A stretch of DNA of 64,000 nt, taken from assembly GCA_963678705.1 (NCBI GenBank), contig CAVMBN010000183.1, positions 310,001-374,000 of the forward strand, in the 5' to 3' direction. This document shows, in pieces, positions 22,683-34,450 of this stretch. The stretch comes from Panorpa germanica. Its lineage: Eukaryota; Arthropoda; Insecta; Mecoptera; Panorpidae. Position numbers and translations under genes: made by a program. How positions within the stretch are numbered: position 1 is the stretch's first letter; every line of letters starts with the position of its first letter. The notes beneath the pieces are model-generated. The model was not told the DNA's origin and searched no databases. It saw only the letters and a program-made list of their open reading frames with translations.

Positions 22683-23199
22683 ATAACAATGAGATAATAA
22701 TGACGTTCTAAGTACTGTCCCTTTTTGACTGTTTGACAAAGTTACAAAGTAGTCGTCAAAATCTCGTATATCTTATAAAATGTTTAAAATCTACCAAATT
22801 TTGCATATAAAAATTGTATAATATATATTTTATTATGTTATACGAGCAGATAGTAAGTATTACTTATTGATAAATATACTAATAATATATAACTATACTA
22901 CAGTATATTGCAACTCTGATCTAAAACCCAGATGCAGAATAAATTGCAGTAAAAATATATGAGCACTTATGCACTGCTAATAAACACATTTATTGGGACA
23001 CCTGTCGAAATACAATTTATATGTGTGTTCAATTTTTTTATCCTTAAATACACATATGTGTACTTACAATGCGTTTACCATAAAATGGGAGGGCGATTGA
23101 TACGTATTAGTATTAAAATAACTATATAAATTGGCTATCTTTTGGTTTTATTAAATTAAATTAACGTAAAGTGCACATGAAAATGTACACTTGAATATT
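22683..23199. other. AT-rich noncoding
   Basis: Nothing recognised. Confidence 0.5.
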
Positions 23200-24540
23200 T
23201 TGGTCTGCTAAGTACTTAATATATTCCAATCCAATTTCTCTGACTTTTATTCTATCTTAAAATTTTACTCTCGCTTCATAGTAGTGTGGGCATTATTTTA
23301 ATATATGCATCAGTGTTTCCCGTTCACCACATCAGCACTTATCATTACTCTAAGCTGAAACAACTTTGCTTTAATAGATTCATGCCCGCTTACTAAAAAG
23401 GATAAATAGAGTCCAGGTTAAAACCACTTATTTTGCTTTACAAACTTAACATTCTTAATGTGGTGATAAGTTGTTCTTCCTTTTTCCGTTATATCCCATC
23501 TGTTCTGCCATGTAGTCATTAATTTCTCCTTCACTGCTCTTTTAACATTTACAATTCTTCTTTCATGGTCTACCTCATCCACATCTATTGTTTCAATAGT
23601 AATTCCGTCGAATGACATTCGCAAGTTTTTCGTGATATAATACTTCATTCCTGTTTTAAATACTGCAAGTCTATCGGCAACCTACCAGTTAGTACTTGTA
23701 GCGCATCTGTAGAGACTGTTCTGCAGAATCTTGAAATCATTAATAATACAGATCGTTAGGCTGCATTTAAATGACTCCTTATAATGGTTTTATTTGCTTC
23801 CTTAAACCAAGCAGCAGTACCGTATGTTATTATTAGTGCAACTATTACTTCATAAAGTACTCTAAGTACCCTTGGTCGCAGTCCCCAATCCTTTCTTGTT
23901 ACTCTGTTTAATTTTCCCATGCATTTGCCTAATTTTTCCCTGATACATTTAACATGTTCAACAAAATTTATATTTTCATCTAAATTCATTCCCAAATACC
24001 TAACAGATTTTGTGCATGATATGGTATTCGCTTTATATTTAACTGTCAGAGCTCTTTTAAATTTTCCTTTAAGCATCATTAGTTTGGTTTTGTCCGCTTT
24101 TCCTTCATATTGTTGCCTGCTATTCCCTTTGACGAGAATTTATTTATCATCAGCGAAGAATATGTTTACATTCCGACTATGCGTATTTAATGTGTCCTCA
24201 TCGAAAACAAAATTCTATAAAATGGGTCCTAGAACTGATCTCTGGGGTCACATTTTTGAGTCTCTTTCTTTATGATTTTGTTTCCATTTGTAATACTAAT
24301 TCCCTATGATAGAAATAATTTTCTACAATGCTATATAGTTGTCTAGAACACCTAGCTTGTCTTATTCTCCGTAAAACGCTATGCCACCATACATTATCAA
24401 AAGCACTTTTAATATCAATAAAGATTCCCATTACATACTTTTCATCTGCTTGTTTCACTTTATTCAGAGCCATCACTAATGCATCCTCTGTGGATGTTCC
24501 TTTCTTAAAGCCAAATTGCATCTTAGCATCCAATCAATTA
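23200..24540 (-). mobile_element. R1-like ORF2 fragment: reverse transcriptase to C-terminus, decayed (copy A)
   Basis: Read from the right: QFGFKKGTSTEDAL and FIDIKSAFDNVWWHSVL (reverse transcriptase motif A region, 24533-24270), a frameshifted motif B/C stretch in which FFADD survives around 24150, then SVRYLGMNLDENINFVEHV (24079-23756), a post-RT block typical of R1-group elements, and KEKLMTTWQNRWD (23648-23418). Further down are weak traces of the C-terminal Cys-His region. Compared with copy B, about 175 bp encoding YRPITLLPV and adjoining sequence are deleted at about 24534. Confidence 0.75.
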
Positions 24541-24707
24541 AACAATTGTTATAAAGTGTTTCTAGATACTGTGGACATATTTCGTAAAAATTTTTTAAAA
24601 AAATTCTAGAAAAACTGCTTGCTAAGAGACTACTCGCTAATTATTATTTACAAGGATTGGATGCTAAGATGAAATTTGGCTTTAAGAAAGGAACATCCAC
24701 AGAGGAT
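24483..24707. repeat. Remnant of an inverted duplication of reverse-transcriptase sequence
   Basis: On the plus strand, 24599-24707 encodes the same peptide (KILEKL to GTSTED) that the minus strand encodes on the left; only about 52 bp of the left arm (24483-24534) remain here. The complete pair of ~109-bp arms is seen at 55723-55832 and 56015-56123. Confidence 0.7.
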
Positions 24708-24714
24708 TGTTTAC

Positions 24715-25585
24715 GTTACATAAAAATATGCTTCTGCCAAGTCAGGCGTCGATCTAAGTGAATTCCTAGATATTTAACGGCATTCACTTATGATATAAAT
24801 TTGTTATAGAGTGACACTAGTGGACATGTTTGTTTCTTTATCGTAAACGTTATGTGTTCGCATTTAGATTAGTTGACTCTGATGCACCATTTTGTCATCC
24901 ATTTTTGTACTGAGGTTATATTATGCTAAGGGTTTTGTAAAGCAATTACAGGATCATGACTGACAGCTGTTTGTTTGAGGCGTTGTAGGTAGATCTCTAG
25001 TATACAGTAGGTAAGGAGTGGGCCAAGTAGAGTTCCATTACGTTATACTTCTTTTATTTGGTGCAGGTTTGTTGTAGCGTTGTTGTATTTTACCAGGAAG
25101 TGTCTATCCTCAAGACGTGATTTGAATACCGTATAATAGTGTATCGGTAGGTTCCTCTTGATTTTATAATAAATTCCGGTATGACAAACTTTGACAAAAG
25201 CCTACGTCATATCAAGGAACGCTGCCGACCAAAACTGTTAGTTTTCAAGAGTACTGTGAATTATACTTACAATTCGTTAAACTAGCTCTATCGTTGCGTG
25301 GTTTTGCCGGAAACAAAACTAGTGGCCTGGTATCAGTTTTTAGCTTTGAACATTTTGGTGTCAATCTCAAGAGGAACAATTTCTCGAGAACTGTGGAGGT
25401 TGTCGGGAGAAGGCTTACTGGACGATAAGACGTAACATCATGCGGATTCTTTTCCAGCTTAGAAATCATTATGATTTCTGCTGCATTCCATTGAAGAGCG
25501 TAAAAGCTAGTTCTTATAATAGCCTTATATAGCTGAGTCAAGTATTTGAATTTCATGGTAGGTGGTTCTTTCATAACTCGACCAG
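24715..25585 (-). mobile_element. Jockey-type reverse transcriptase fragment (copy A)
   Basis: Minus strand. The first part (25574-25245) has KYLTQLYKAIIRTSF, WNAAEIIMI, SKLEKNPHDVTSYRP and SLLPTTSTVLEKLF, the N-terminal reverse transcriptase block of Jockey elements. Then come AFLDMT, KIKRNLPIHYYTVFKSRLED, a motif B remnant GTLLGPLL, and further down AVKYLGIHLDRRLTW (near 24760). The FADD block is missing between GTLLGPLL and SHDPVIAL. Many stops. The upstream linker of the same element is at 26489-26735, split off by the solo LTR. Confidence 0.75.
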
Positions 25586-25592
25586 TTACTAG

Positions 25593-26484
25593 TGTGACCC
25601 CCCCCCCCTAGTGCGTTACGGAGTGAGGGGATTTCGCTTGCTAACAAGTTCGAGGTTCGCTCAAATAGTTTATGTTACCAGCTTTTTCTTGTCTCTCTTG
25701 CGTCTCTGCTATGGTTGCCCGCCTAGCTGTAAGGAAACAGCTATCACTTAGTTAATCACTATTTAAATTTACCCAGTTTATTCCACCCCCCTTATAAATA
25801 AAATCTGAGTCTTCCCTTCCACAATTTATCTTATTTGTCTACTTATTTATTTATTTAGTATTGCATAATTACACTCTGTAAAACATCTTTGATCACTTAC
25901 TAATGTTTGAATAAGACTTTGGTCATTCTCTTCCAAATTTGGTTCTTAACGACTTGAACACTCAATTAAGCACCGAAAGTATTGTTATTCCACTTAGGTT
26001 ACACCTGACATTAATGTTGTAATAAAGAGGTCGGATGCTCATTCTGGAAGGAGATTTACTCAGCTTGACTAATACATCACTCCGTGTTGCTAGCTTCTCA
26101 TCGAAAAATTAGTACCTTTTATACTATTAATTAAAACACTTTTTATTAAAATACGTAATCTATTCGTTTTATTTAGTCCTCTAAACACTTAATTACATTA
26201 GTATTTTACTTAATTAAGAAAGATGCTAAATATTTTAACTTAATATAAATTCTATGTGTAATAATTAACTAATACCAAACGTGTTCAACAAATAACTCAA
26301 TGTTATTCCCAGAGCTGTTGTTGCTTGTAATTTTAGAACCAAACTGTTCGTTCGCTAGAGCCTCGAGAGTTGGTCATATTACTATCCAGTGTTGTCAAAA
26401 CACAATTACATTTCTTTCAATTGACTTTGGACGGTTATAGTTTAATTTATCCTGCTGATAGACCAGTGGCGTCGGATGGTTACA
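25593..26484. repeat. Solo LTR, 892 bp, flanked by CTAG (copy A)
   Basis: Starts TGTGACCCCCC, ends GGATGGTTACA (TG...CA termini) and is bracketed by CTAG at 25589-25592 and 26485-26488. Both flanks read as Jockey ORF2 on the minus strand, so an LTR element inserted there and later collapsed to one LTR. A TATA-like CTTATAAATAAAATC lies near 25791. No coding sequence inside. Family unknown; a 4-bp target duplication occurs in some gypsy lineages. Confidence 0.7.
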
Positions 26485-26488
26485 CTAG

Positions 26489-26735
26489 TTGTGTTAAATA
26501 GTTCTAAATGACTTTCTCTCTCACACTATCCAGCAACTGTCTTATTTCCTTGGTAGCATTATTTAACATTCCTTTATGCTCAGGTGATCTTATTTTTTCA
26601 GTCACAGAGCAAGAGTCTTTTGTATCATATATTGAATACATTGGTGTTGAATTCCAAGCTGATTCTTTATTGCATGTGTTGAAATGCTCGACGGCTTTTG
26701 CAATATCAGCTTTTGTCTAAAAGGGTATTTTGATG
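26489..26735 (-). mobile_element. Jockey-type ORF2 linker fragment (copy A)
   Basis: On the minus strand it reads ESAWNSTPMYS ... VTEKIRSPEHKGMLNNATKE followed by IRQLLDSVRE, the region between endonuclease and reverse transcriptase in Jockey elements. The continuation is at 25585 and below, on the other side of the solo LTR. The upstream end is cut at about 26735, near the 3' end of the R1-type element. Confidence 0.55.
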
Positions 26736-26959
26736 TTGAGGGAGTCTTCTAACTATACCCGAATACATTCCGAGTTAGTTCTTTTGTAGCACAGTACAAC
26801 TGTTTTGTTCTTCTTTAACAATTGGCTACTTATTGTCATAATGATCCGATGTGAGGTCTGGCCAGGTTGAGACGTTAAAGTATCTTCTTGACATACCTTT
26901 TTTTTTTTGTCGTGAGGGGGAGAATTCTTTGTTAAGACTGTCGCATGGCAGCCCGTCAT

Positions 26960-29900
26960 GACGTGTTGGATTTACCCTCGTTGGAAAAGCGCCTACCAAC
27001 AAAAACTCCCCCTCTCTTCATCAAGACCACAATCTGGTACCGCAATTGCATTCCTTCAGACTGGATCTTGATACCCGAGTTCCGGTTACGATGCTAGGTT
27101 GACGTCCACTTCCTTGGTTTTGAGAATTTTCGTGACGAAGACTCGAACCGCACTCCAATACTCTTCCTTATCCACCATAATATTAACAATATTATCTACG
27201 GTCAGTGTGGTTCCCGTTAGCGTCCGTACTTCTTCCCTTTCCATCGCCCATCGGCCACAATAAAAGAACGTATGTTATGGTGTATCGACATGTTCACAGT
27301 ACCAACATTTGTCGGACTCTCTCTTTTTAAATCTCTTTAAGTAACTTCCAAAGCATCCAGTTTTCCGAGAAATTGTGTTATAAAATAATCAATTTCCCAG
27401 TATTTTCGATTTTTCCAAGTACTGATCTTCCGTATTAGCCTTTTAGTCCACACCGTTTTACCGGTCAATTTCTCCCACTCGCATTGCCACTTTTTTAAAA
27501 CTTCTTTCCTTACTTCCTAGTGTTTTTTTTTTCCATTTAGACCCTTTTCCGCTCTACCACCAATAGTGCCAGAGGTACTATTCCGCTTATCACCTGGACA
27601 GCTTTTGCCGAGATTGTGCGATAAGCAATACTCACACGTATTGCCATTCTACGTTGCACACTCAATAACATATTTCTATATTTTTTGAGTTTTACAGCTT
27701 CTTCCCATATCGGTGCAGCATACAGCATTATTAAGTGAACCACCGACGCTAACACTCTTCTCTTACTTGCCTTCGGTCCCTTTAGATTTGGCATTAGTCT
27801 ACTTAACGTCATAAGTTTTTCTTCGGATTTCTGGGCCGCTTGTATAACATGTTGCTTTATGTCTGCATTCCTTCAAATACATAGCCCCAGGTACTTTAAG
27901 TGTTCTTTGAAATTAATTTTCATTGTGCCTACCTCCAAGGGTATTTCCTTCAGTTTTCTTCCACCATAAAGTACGATTGCCTCCGTTTTTTCAGGAGCGA
28001 GCTGTAATTGCTTTCTCTCTAGCATCTGTTCAATCCTGTTCAGTGCCGTGTTAGCGTGTGCCTTTAGTGTTTCCTCAGTTTTAGCTTCAACAATAAGTGC
28101 TGTGTCGTTCGCGAATCCATTGACTGATGCGCCTTCTGGTAACTCAGTTTTTAGTACCTCGTCGTACAAAATGTTCCATAAGAGAGGCCCTAATACCGAT
28201 CACTGTGGAACTCCGCAGGTTACACTTATTAAATTTCCCTCGCCTTCTATCCAGCGGTCCTCTAGATAGCTGCTTATAATTCTCGTCAGGTACTCACTTA
28301 CTTCGAATTCTTTCAGCGCTTTCACGATTCCATCCCAAGGTGCTGAATTAAAGGCATTCTTGATGTCTAGCGTTACTAACACTCCATATTTCCTGTTCCG
28401 GTGCGCTTTGAGTTTTATATTCTCTACCGACCTCTTGATCTAAATCATAGCATCAATAGTTGACCTTTTCTTTCTGAAACCATTTTGGTCTTTTGAGAGT
28501 TTTGGTTAAACTTCCCCTGTAAACGTGACTGCTACCAGCTGCTCGAGAACTTTTCCCATGACGTCCAGAAGATATATTGGTCTATATTTAGCCTCCAAGT
28601 CTCCTTCTTTTTTAGGCTTCTGAATTAAGACTAAATTGGCTATTTTTCACATTTTTGGAAATACTCCACTTTTTAGTTGGCCATTCATTATTTCGAAGAA
28701 CTCTCTCGGGAATTCCCTAATTGCCGCTTTGACGATTTCAGATGGAATTTAATCCGGACCTGGTGACTTTCCATTTTTAATTCTTTTTGTCGCTTCCAGG
28801 AGTTCTGCTTCAGTAAAATAGGGTATACACCTTTCCTCTATGGCTATGTATGGCCATTTGTGTGTCGCTCGTGTTGGAAGCAGCTCCTCGACAGTTTTCA
28901 TTAGCTTATCGCTACTTAACTTAATTCGAGGTATCATGTTGAGCTTTTTACACACAATTTTATATCCCATGCCCCAAATATCTTGGTCAACTTCTTGGCA
29001 GGTTTTTTTCCAGGCATCTTGTTTTGCTTCTATTATTGCATTTCTGAGGAGTTTTTTCCATTGTATTTATTTCTGAGTCTTTCTCTACTTTCTTCTGTGA
29101 CTTCGTTGCTCTTATTTCCTCGAGTTAACAATCTTCTTGTCCTCAAACATTGCTTTCTTAACTGGGCGATGTTATCGTTCCACCAGAACACGGGTCTACT
29201 ATTTCCTCCTGCAGCTCTTTTATTAAAAGTGGCTTTTAGTGCTAGGTTTATTGCCTTTATGCCTTCATTTATATCTAATTTCTGTATTTTGTACATTTCT
29301 TTTTATAGATTTTCCACAAAGATCGGTATTCCTTCTTTATTTATTCTTCATCTTGCTTCGCTCATTTGTGTCGTTCTAGAGTTATCTGAAATAACAATAT
29401 AGTAGATATTCCTATGAAAGCTAAGGTTTTCTTTCTCCGCCACTTTCCATTCTGTTATTCGATAGGCTATTTCTTCAGACGTTCGTGTTATGTCAATATA
29501 AGATTTACTGCGTCTTCTTACAAAGGTCGGCTCTTTCCCTCTGTTCTGCACAACTAGTAAATAATTCTGCTATACAGTCCACCAGTGCCTTTTCTTTCTT
29601 GTCTTCCTTGGGACCCCAAACTCGTGACTTTGCATTTAGGTCACCCGCTACTAGCACCTGCTTCTTCTGTGTTTTTAGTCTTTCCTCAAGTGTCTTAAGA
29701 TAGGACTCAAATTCTTGTTCACTTATATTCGGTAATGCGTAACAAGAGTAAACAAGAAGATCCTCAAGTTCCACCCATACGAATCCTTTCTGTTCTGTGT
29801 CACATTTTAGTATACTAACTTCTTTGCTGAATACCCTAAATGCTGCGTTCATATTCAAATCGCTAAGCTAGGGTACTATACTAGCCAGTTTCTTGTTTGG

Positions 29901-30013
29901 TTCTGATACAATGGCGACGTCTTTGTGTTTGTTCCGACAAGTGCTATGTAGTAAGTCAAATGCTGCTCTCCCTCTATCCACATTAACTTGGATTATTTTT
30001 ATTTTCGTCATTT
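26960..30013 (-). pseudogene. R1-type ORF2: endonuclease, reverse transcriptase, C-terminal zinc motif, copy A
   Basis: Starts around 30013 (MTKIKIIQVNVDRGRAAFDL) with the endonuclease, including VAGDLNAKSRVWG (29505-29858). A connector (29296-28749) has FWWNDNIAQLRKQCLRTRR and NGKSPGPD. The reverse transcriptase shows LVTLDIKNAFNSAPWDGIV, VTCGVPQ and, in place of the catalytic FADD, GFANDTALIV (Asp to Asn; same in copy B). The thumb region contains LKYLGLCI and LYAAPIWEEAVKLKKYRNML. The C-terminal motif CWYCEHVDTP, stop, HTFFYC lies near 27310-27260. Multiple frame breaks make it a pseudogene. Confidence 0.8.
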
Positions 30014-30049
30014 TTATTTTGTCGCACTGACAAGCGCTCCCGTTTTCCT

Positions 30050-31940
30050 AAGTTCTCTTACTTGTTTTTGATACCATTTCGTTTGCCCCATGACCTTTTA
30101 TTTTAAAGGACCAGCAATATATTGACATTTCTAGCATTTCAGTGGCGCTAATCTTTCAACTATCTTGCATCTAGTCCATCCTATTTTGATTCTCTTCCTA
30201 GACGTTAGTATCATGGCTTCATTTATTGGCAGAGCTAAATTTGCGTATCTAAGCCCCCTGCTATTTGGTATAACCGTCATTTTGATTGTGATGTCTTCCT
30301 CTTGATTTTTGAGCTAGACAGCTCTGTTACTATTGATTCCAATAGTTCTTCTTCCGTGATTGTTTCATCTATATCTATGACTGTTATGTTTCTCTTCCTT
30401 TTCACTAGTTTCGCCTCCACTAGGTCTTTCATTTTTTCTTGGACCGCAGCTTTTATTGATTCGCCATTTTCTCTTTTGCCGCCAGAAACACTCAGCTTCA
30501 CATACATCTCAGCTGTTTTTTCTATGCTATTAATTTGCACGTCTAACTCTTCTATGTTGATGTTCTTTTTCATATGTCTTACTATATCTACATATGATTT
30601 TCCAGCTTCTCGTGGTTTAACCACTAGTGTTTCTCTACTTGTCCTCACGTTTGTCCTTCCTATTTTTTGCCATTCCTGTAGTTTCCCTTCCTGTACTATT
30701 TCTCCTTCACTTCTATGTAGCACTCGTATGTAGAATTATGTGATAACCTTGATCTTCAAAAATGAGTTCTATGATTTTGAGAAGCTGGAACTCCAGCCCA
30801 TCCTTCGAGCATATAAATATAGGTTCTTTCCTTCCTTCCTTTTTAGAGATGGTCTTCACTTTCTCTAATAACGCTGTTACATTTTATATGTTTTCAGTGT
30901 TCACTTTTACCTTATTCAGTCCTGCGAGATATGTGTAACTGCTACCAGTTTCTTTTTCTCTATTATCCTGGATTATAATGCTTTTATTCTCCATGCATAT
31001 TAGTTTTCCTGGTTGTATCAGTTTTCTTCTGATAATATCCTCTATCTGCGGTATTCTTTCGCTTAGTCGTCTTACAAGAGGATTATCCTCGCTCACCTCT
31101 TACCATAAGTAGTACTCTTAAATGCTTCCTTAGGCCAACTTGCGTTTACTCTAAAGCCTCTGCTAAGTTTATGTCTCCTGTCCTTTCCTGCTTGAATTTC
31201 GCTATTTTGTCTTCTATTTGTAGCGCATTTTTGTTTTCTTCAGGAGTAGTAGTTTAAATTCCTGCATCTTTCGTTGTTACTTTCTTTCCTTCTTTTTCTC
31301 CTTTTGGAGCTATTTCATTTATTCTCTCGGTGTCAGTTTGAGTTTCCATTTCTGCAGTGTCTCCTCTTATAGATAATCTTCTAAGTGCCTTTTGTGCCTT
31401 CTGCTTTTAGTTTTTTGACATGGAGGTTCAGTCTGGCTGAAATGTCTCTAATTTCCCTCTTTGTATTACAGTTTTCTTTAACAATTGTCTCCAGTTTCGC
31501 CGTTTCTCTAACAATTATTTGAGTGAGATGTTGGATGTCATTTGGCTCCACTTGTTTCTCAATGTTTTCATCCTTTTCCGGATTCTCAATTCTTTTCCTC
31601 TTCTTTTCATTTTCTTCTATTTCGTAATCCTCTCAGTAAATATTTTCGATTTACAGAACATGTCTGACATTGAGCTGCTCCGAACTGGCGATCTCATGAT
31701 CTTCCTGCTTCTCTGGAAGGCGAGTGTCTTCTCTTTTGCAGTAGCTGAATTTCCCGCATCGGCCTGGTATACCACCGTATGCGTTCCACAGTTGCTTGAT
31801 GACGACCCAACGGGAGCCTGCTTCACCACCCCCTCAAGTGCCGGTTCTAGGGATCCGACCCCTTGTCCCGTAGTTTTATATTCTTTATCAGTGTACATAG
31901 CCATAGTTTTTCCCTCCAGCCCACCGTCCAAGACGGTTCG
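30050..31940 (-). pseudogene. R1-type ORF1 (gag-like), copy A
   Basis: Pieces from the right: an N-terminal part (31931-31617) with MAMYTDKEYKTTGQGVGSLE; a charged, probably coiled-coil region (around 31600-31400) that is longer and better kept in copy B; MSEDNPLVRRLSERIPQIED (31096-30884); and a Lys/Glu-rich block (30723-30277) with VVKPREAGKSYVDIVRHMKK and ITVIDIDETITEEELLES. Towards 30130 a zinc-knuckle remnant reads VERLAPLKC, stop, KCQYI. The protein would bind element RNA. A 10-bp difference near 30720 separates it from copy B. Confidence 0.7.
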
Positions 31941-32010
31941 AGCATTCTCCTATCCGCCACCTGCGGACGCGCTTGGTTGGGGTTACAGGGTCGCCCCCAA
32001 GACATACCTT

Positions 32011-32302
32011 TGATAATAAAGAGGTGTATATATTATATGGAATTTTGCCTTGTCAGTTGTCCAGTAGGTGGGTTCGTCTGTGGACATAACTTTTACGTTG
32101 TTGTCAGTCTAGGTCCTCATTGTGGATGCTTAGCAATGAAGCCTCCACATGCTATATATCGATATCCTAAGAGTTGAAACAGATCTGAAAACTGAGTTCC
32201 TGATATAGAGTTTTTGGTAAGCAGTAAACAGCTGATATAGTGATAGGTCTATTCCAATGCTCTATGACCACGTTTGTAGCTTGCATGTTATGTTAAAACC
32301 TT
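32011..32302. other. Noncoding
   Basis: Nothing recognised between the R1-type leader and the zinc-finger fragment. Confidence 0.45.
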
Positions 32303-32404
32303 GCTGTAAAACCATTTTCTTGCGATGACTGTAATAAATCGTTTTGTCGTTTATATACTTTAAAATTGCATATGAGAACACATTTAAGTGTAAAGCCTAA
32401 ATAA
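32303..32404 (+). pseudogene. C2H2 zinc-finger fragment (one finger), copy A
   Basis: The plus frame reads AVKPFSCDDCNKSF, CRLYTLKLHMRTH and SVKPK, stop: one complete CX2CX12HX3H finger with the KPF linker used by the gene at 33659. An isolated remnant with no start codon. Duplicated at 63709-63810. Confidence 0.75.
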
Positions 32405-33230
32405 AGTTTCTAGGTGTGTCCTCACAATTGACTATCTTGAATTATATAGGAGTTAAATTAAGTTTTCTTTAAATTGAACCGTAAGTACTTATATTACATA
32501 TTTACATTGGTTTATACATTTTGTTTTTTAATTAGAGATATACAATATTGAGGTTAGCTGTCATGGAAAATAAATTACATTTCTTTAATATAAATATAAT
32601 TAAGATAAGAAATATAATGTATATTATAGGTATAGCATGATAAACACAGTATTAAAAGCACTATTCAACAAATAAAAATACAGTAGTTTTCCTCTATTTT
32701 CTTTAGCTCAATACGTAAATTTAAAAATGATCTTTATTTTTTTCTTATTAATTTATATTTTACAAATCCTAATTTATAACAAAAAAGCGTTATTTTATTT
32801 TGGTAATTATTGGATGCGACTATACACTTTTGTTTTTCATTTTGTAAAAAAACTACTGCATTTTTATATGTTTTATTATGCTTACTGTATTCTCAAAACA
32901 TGTCAAATTCACTACGTAATAATTATTTTACCACTTTTAATTAATAAATAGGAGATATTGAGGGTTAAAGTTGACCAAAAAATGTGACATTTGACATTAT
33001 TTTACGCATAATTTCGTTACTATTGGCCAGTGTAATACATACTTCCCAAGATTCCAAAAAATTATAAATACATGTGATGGGTTTGAGAATATGATTAAAT
33101 AAATTAACAAAAGGTTCAAATATATTGACATATTTAAATATAATTAACATTTAAAATAAAGTATTTAGAGTGAGAATTTTTTTTTTATAAGAAAAGGCGG
33201 TTTTGGTTTAAAAAAAAAGCGCCGCGCCGC
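32405..33230. other. AT-rich noncoding; large duplication continues to at least 32594
   Basis: No gene. Position 32594 corresponds to the last base of the window in the duplicated block. At 33219-33230 a GC-only GCGCCGCGCCGC run stands just before the inverted repeat that starts at 33231. Confidence 0.5.
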
Positions 33231-33317
33231 TAAAATAGACACGCCAATACACATTTATTAACATCAATTTCAATCAACAATTGAAAAATCGAACACTAAA
33301 AAATTAAGACAAAGCCA
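33231..33317 (+). repeat. Left arm of the inverted repeat around the zinc-finger gene
   Basis: Pairs with 35287-35375. Contains CCAATACACATTTATTAAC and CAACAATTGAAAAATCGA. Confidence 0.8.
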
Positions 33318-33355
33318 ATTCAGTTCTGGTTCACAACTCGGGTGATACACAACTG

Positions 33356-33385
33356 TATAAAACCAAATTTGTACGGTGTTCACTT
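33356..33385 (+). promoter_or_regulatory. Candidate core promoter of the zinc-finger gene
   Basis: TATAAAA at 33356-33362 is followed 26 nt later by TTCACTT, an initiator-like sequence. It sits just inside the left inverted-repeat arm. A pyrimidine-rich acceptor (TTTCTCTTTGTTTTTAG, ending 33633) shortly before the ATG suggests an intron in the 5' UTR. Inferred from motifs only. Confidence 0.4.
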
Positions 33386-33658
33386 GTTACTTCATATTTT
33401 TGTGTATAATATAAATATAAATCAATAATTCATAAAAAGTAATTAAAATATTCATATTAATTAAAATGCAATCATACTTTTCACATTAACATTATATTTT
33501 AGAAAGCAATAGTTTTTACGAAAAAGTTGTTACTTTAATTCAACTTAACCTCACTTATTACTTAAGAACATGTTTGTTTGAACACGTTGTTTATATTTTT
33601 TAAAAGTTTTAATAAATTTCTCTTTGTTTTTAGTAAACTTTAAAATTATTGTACCATA

Positions 33659-34450
33659 ATGGAGGAATATAATAAATCCAAGCAAATAAAACTTAATACA
33701 ATAAATCTAAACAAAGACATTAAAATAGAAATAAACGAAGAAGAAGTTGTCAAAGAACCAGCTGAAATTAAAGAAGAACAAGATGATGGTTTAGGGGAAG
33801 CTGTAATTTTACCACGACACAACGATTATTTTATTAAGTTGGAACCGAATGTTGTTTCAACCGCAATGAAGCCTTATATTTGTGATGTATGTGGTACACC
33901 CTTTGACAATAGGGCGGAAATTAAAAATCATTTACGGGTGCATTCAGTTAAGCAAATACATTCTTGCAATGAATGCAATAAAGTTTTTAAATATCCGTGC
34001 CATTTGAAACAGCATAAGAAAACACATTTAGGTTTGAAGCTATTTACTTGTAATGAATGTAATAAATCGTATAGTGATCTATCTAACTTAAGACGACATA
34101 AGAAAACACATAGAAGCGTAAATCAATTTTCGTGTGATCAATGTAATAAAACGTTTAGTCGATCATATAATTTAAAATTGCATAAGAACACACATTTAGT
34201 TTTGAAGCCATTTTCTTGTGAAGAATGTAATAAAACGTTTTCTCGGTCATCTTCTTTAAAACTACATAAAATTATACATTTAAGTACAAAACCATTTTGT
34301 TGTAATGAATGTAATAAATCGTTCAGTGATCCAACTACATTAAGACGTCATGAAGCTAAACATTTAGAAGTAAATTCATTTTCTTGTAGTAAATGTAATA
34401 AAACGTTTAGTGAACATTCTGCTTTAAAAGAACATAGAAACATACATTAA
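33659..34450 (+). CDS. C2H2 zinc-finger protein, 263 residues, seven fingers
   Basis: Probable nuclear DNA-binding regulator; the target is unknown. The ATG at 33659 lies in CATAATGG, after a likely splice acceptor. The first ~75 residues are acidic and hold three Psi-K-x-E motifs that could be SUMO sites (IKIE, IKEE, IKLE). Seven C2H2 fingers follow, from YICDVCGTPF (about residue 75) to FSCSKCNKTF at the end, mostly CX2CX12HX3H with 28-residue spacing and HLxxKPF-type linkers; finger 1 is the most divergent. The frame ends at TAA (34448-34450), where other linkers have TTA (Leu), and six more fingers continue in the same frame. The present product may therefore be a truncated seven-finger protein or the locus may be a young pseudogene. 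It lies inside an inverted-repeat pair. Most similar to insect multi-finger families; no orthologue named. Confidence 0.75.
   Translation: MEEYNKSKQIKLNTINLNKDIKIEINEEEVVKEPAEIKEEQDDGLGEAVILPRHNDYFIKLEPNVVSTAMKPYICDVCGTPFDNRAEIKNHLRVHSVKQIHSCNECNKVFKYPCHLKQHKKTHLGLKLFTCNECNKSYSDLSNLRRHKKTHRSVNQFSCDQCNKTFSRSYNLKLHKNTHLVLKPFSCEECNKTFSRSSSLKLHKIIHLSTKPFCCNECNKSFSDPTTLRRHEAKHLEVNSFSCSKCNKTFSEHSALKEHRNIH

Larger units (their letters stand above)
26760..32010 (-). mobile_element. R1-type non-LTR retrotransposon, near full length, dead (copy A)
   Basis: The 5' leader (about 32010-31920) contains GGGGCGACCCTGTAACCCC and GCGCGTCCGCAGGTGG, a leader found in R1-like elements. ORF1 and ORF2 follow on the minus strand in the usual order and the 3' part ends near 26760. 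About 5.2 kb. Both ORFs carry many stops and frameshifts, most of them shared with copy B, so inactivation preceded the duplication. Confidence 0.8.

Noticed and set aside
30302..30733. Plus-strand frame of 143 codons (and 61718-62149)
   Set aside because: Ser/Phe-rich shadow of the R1-type ORF1 on the other strand.
10231..32594. Duplication as an assembly artefact of two haplotypes
   Set aside because: Not fully excluded. However, the second copy begins exactly in an LTR element with a hybrid structure and different left flank, which a redundant haplotype would not show. Long reads are needed to settle it.
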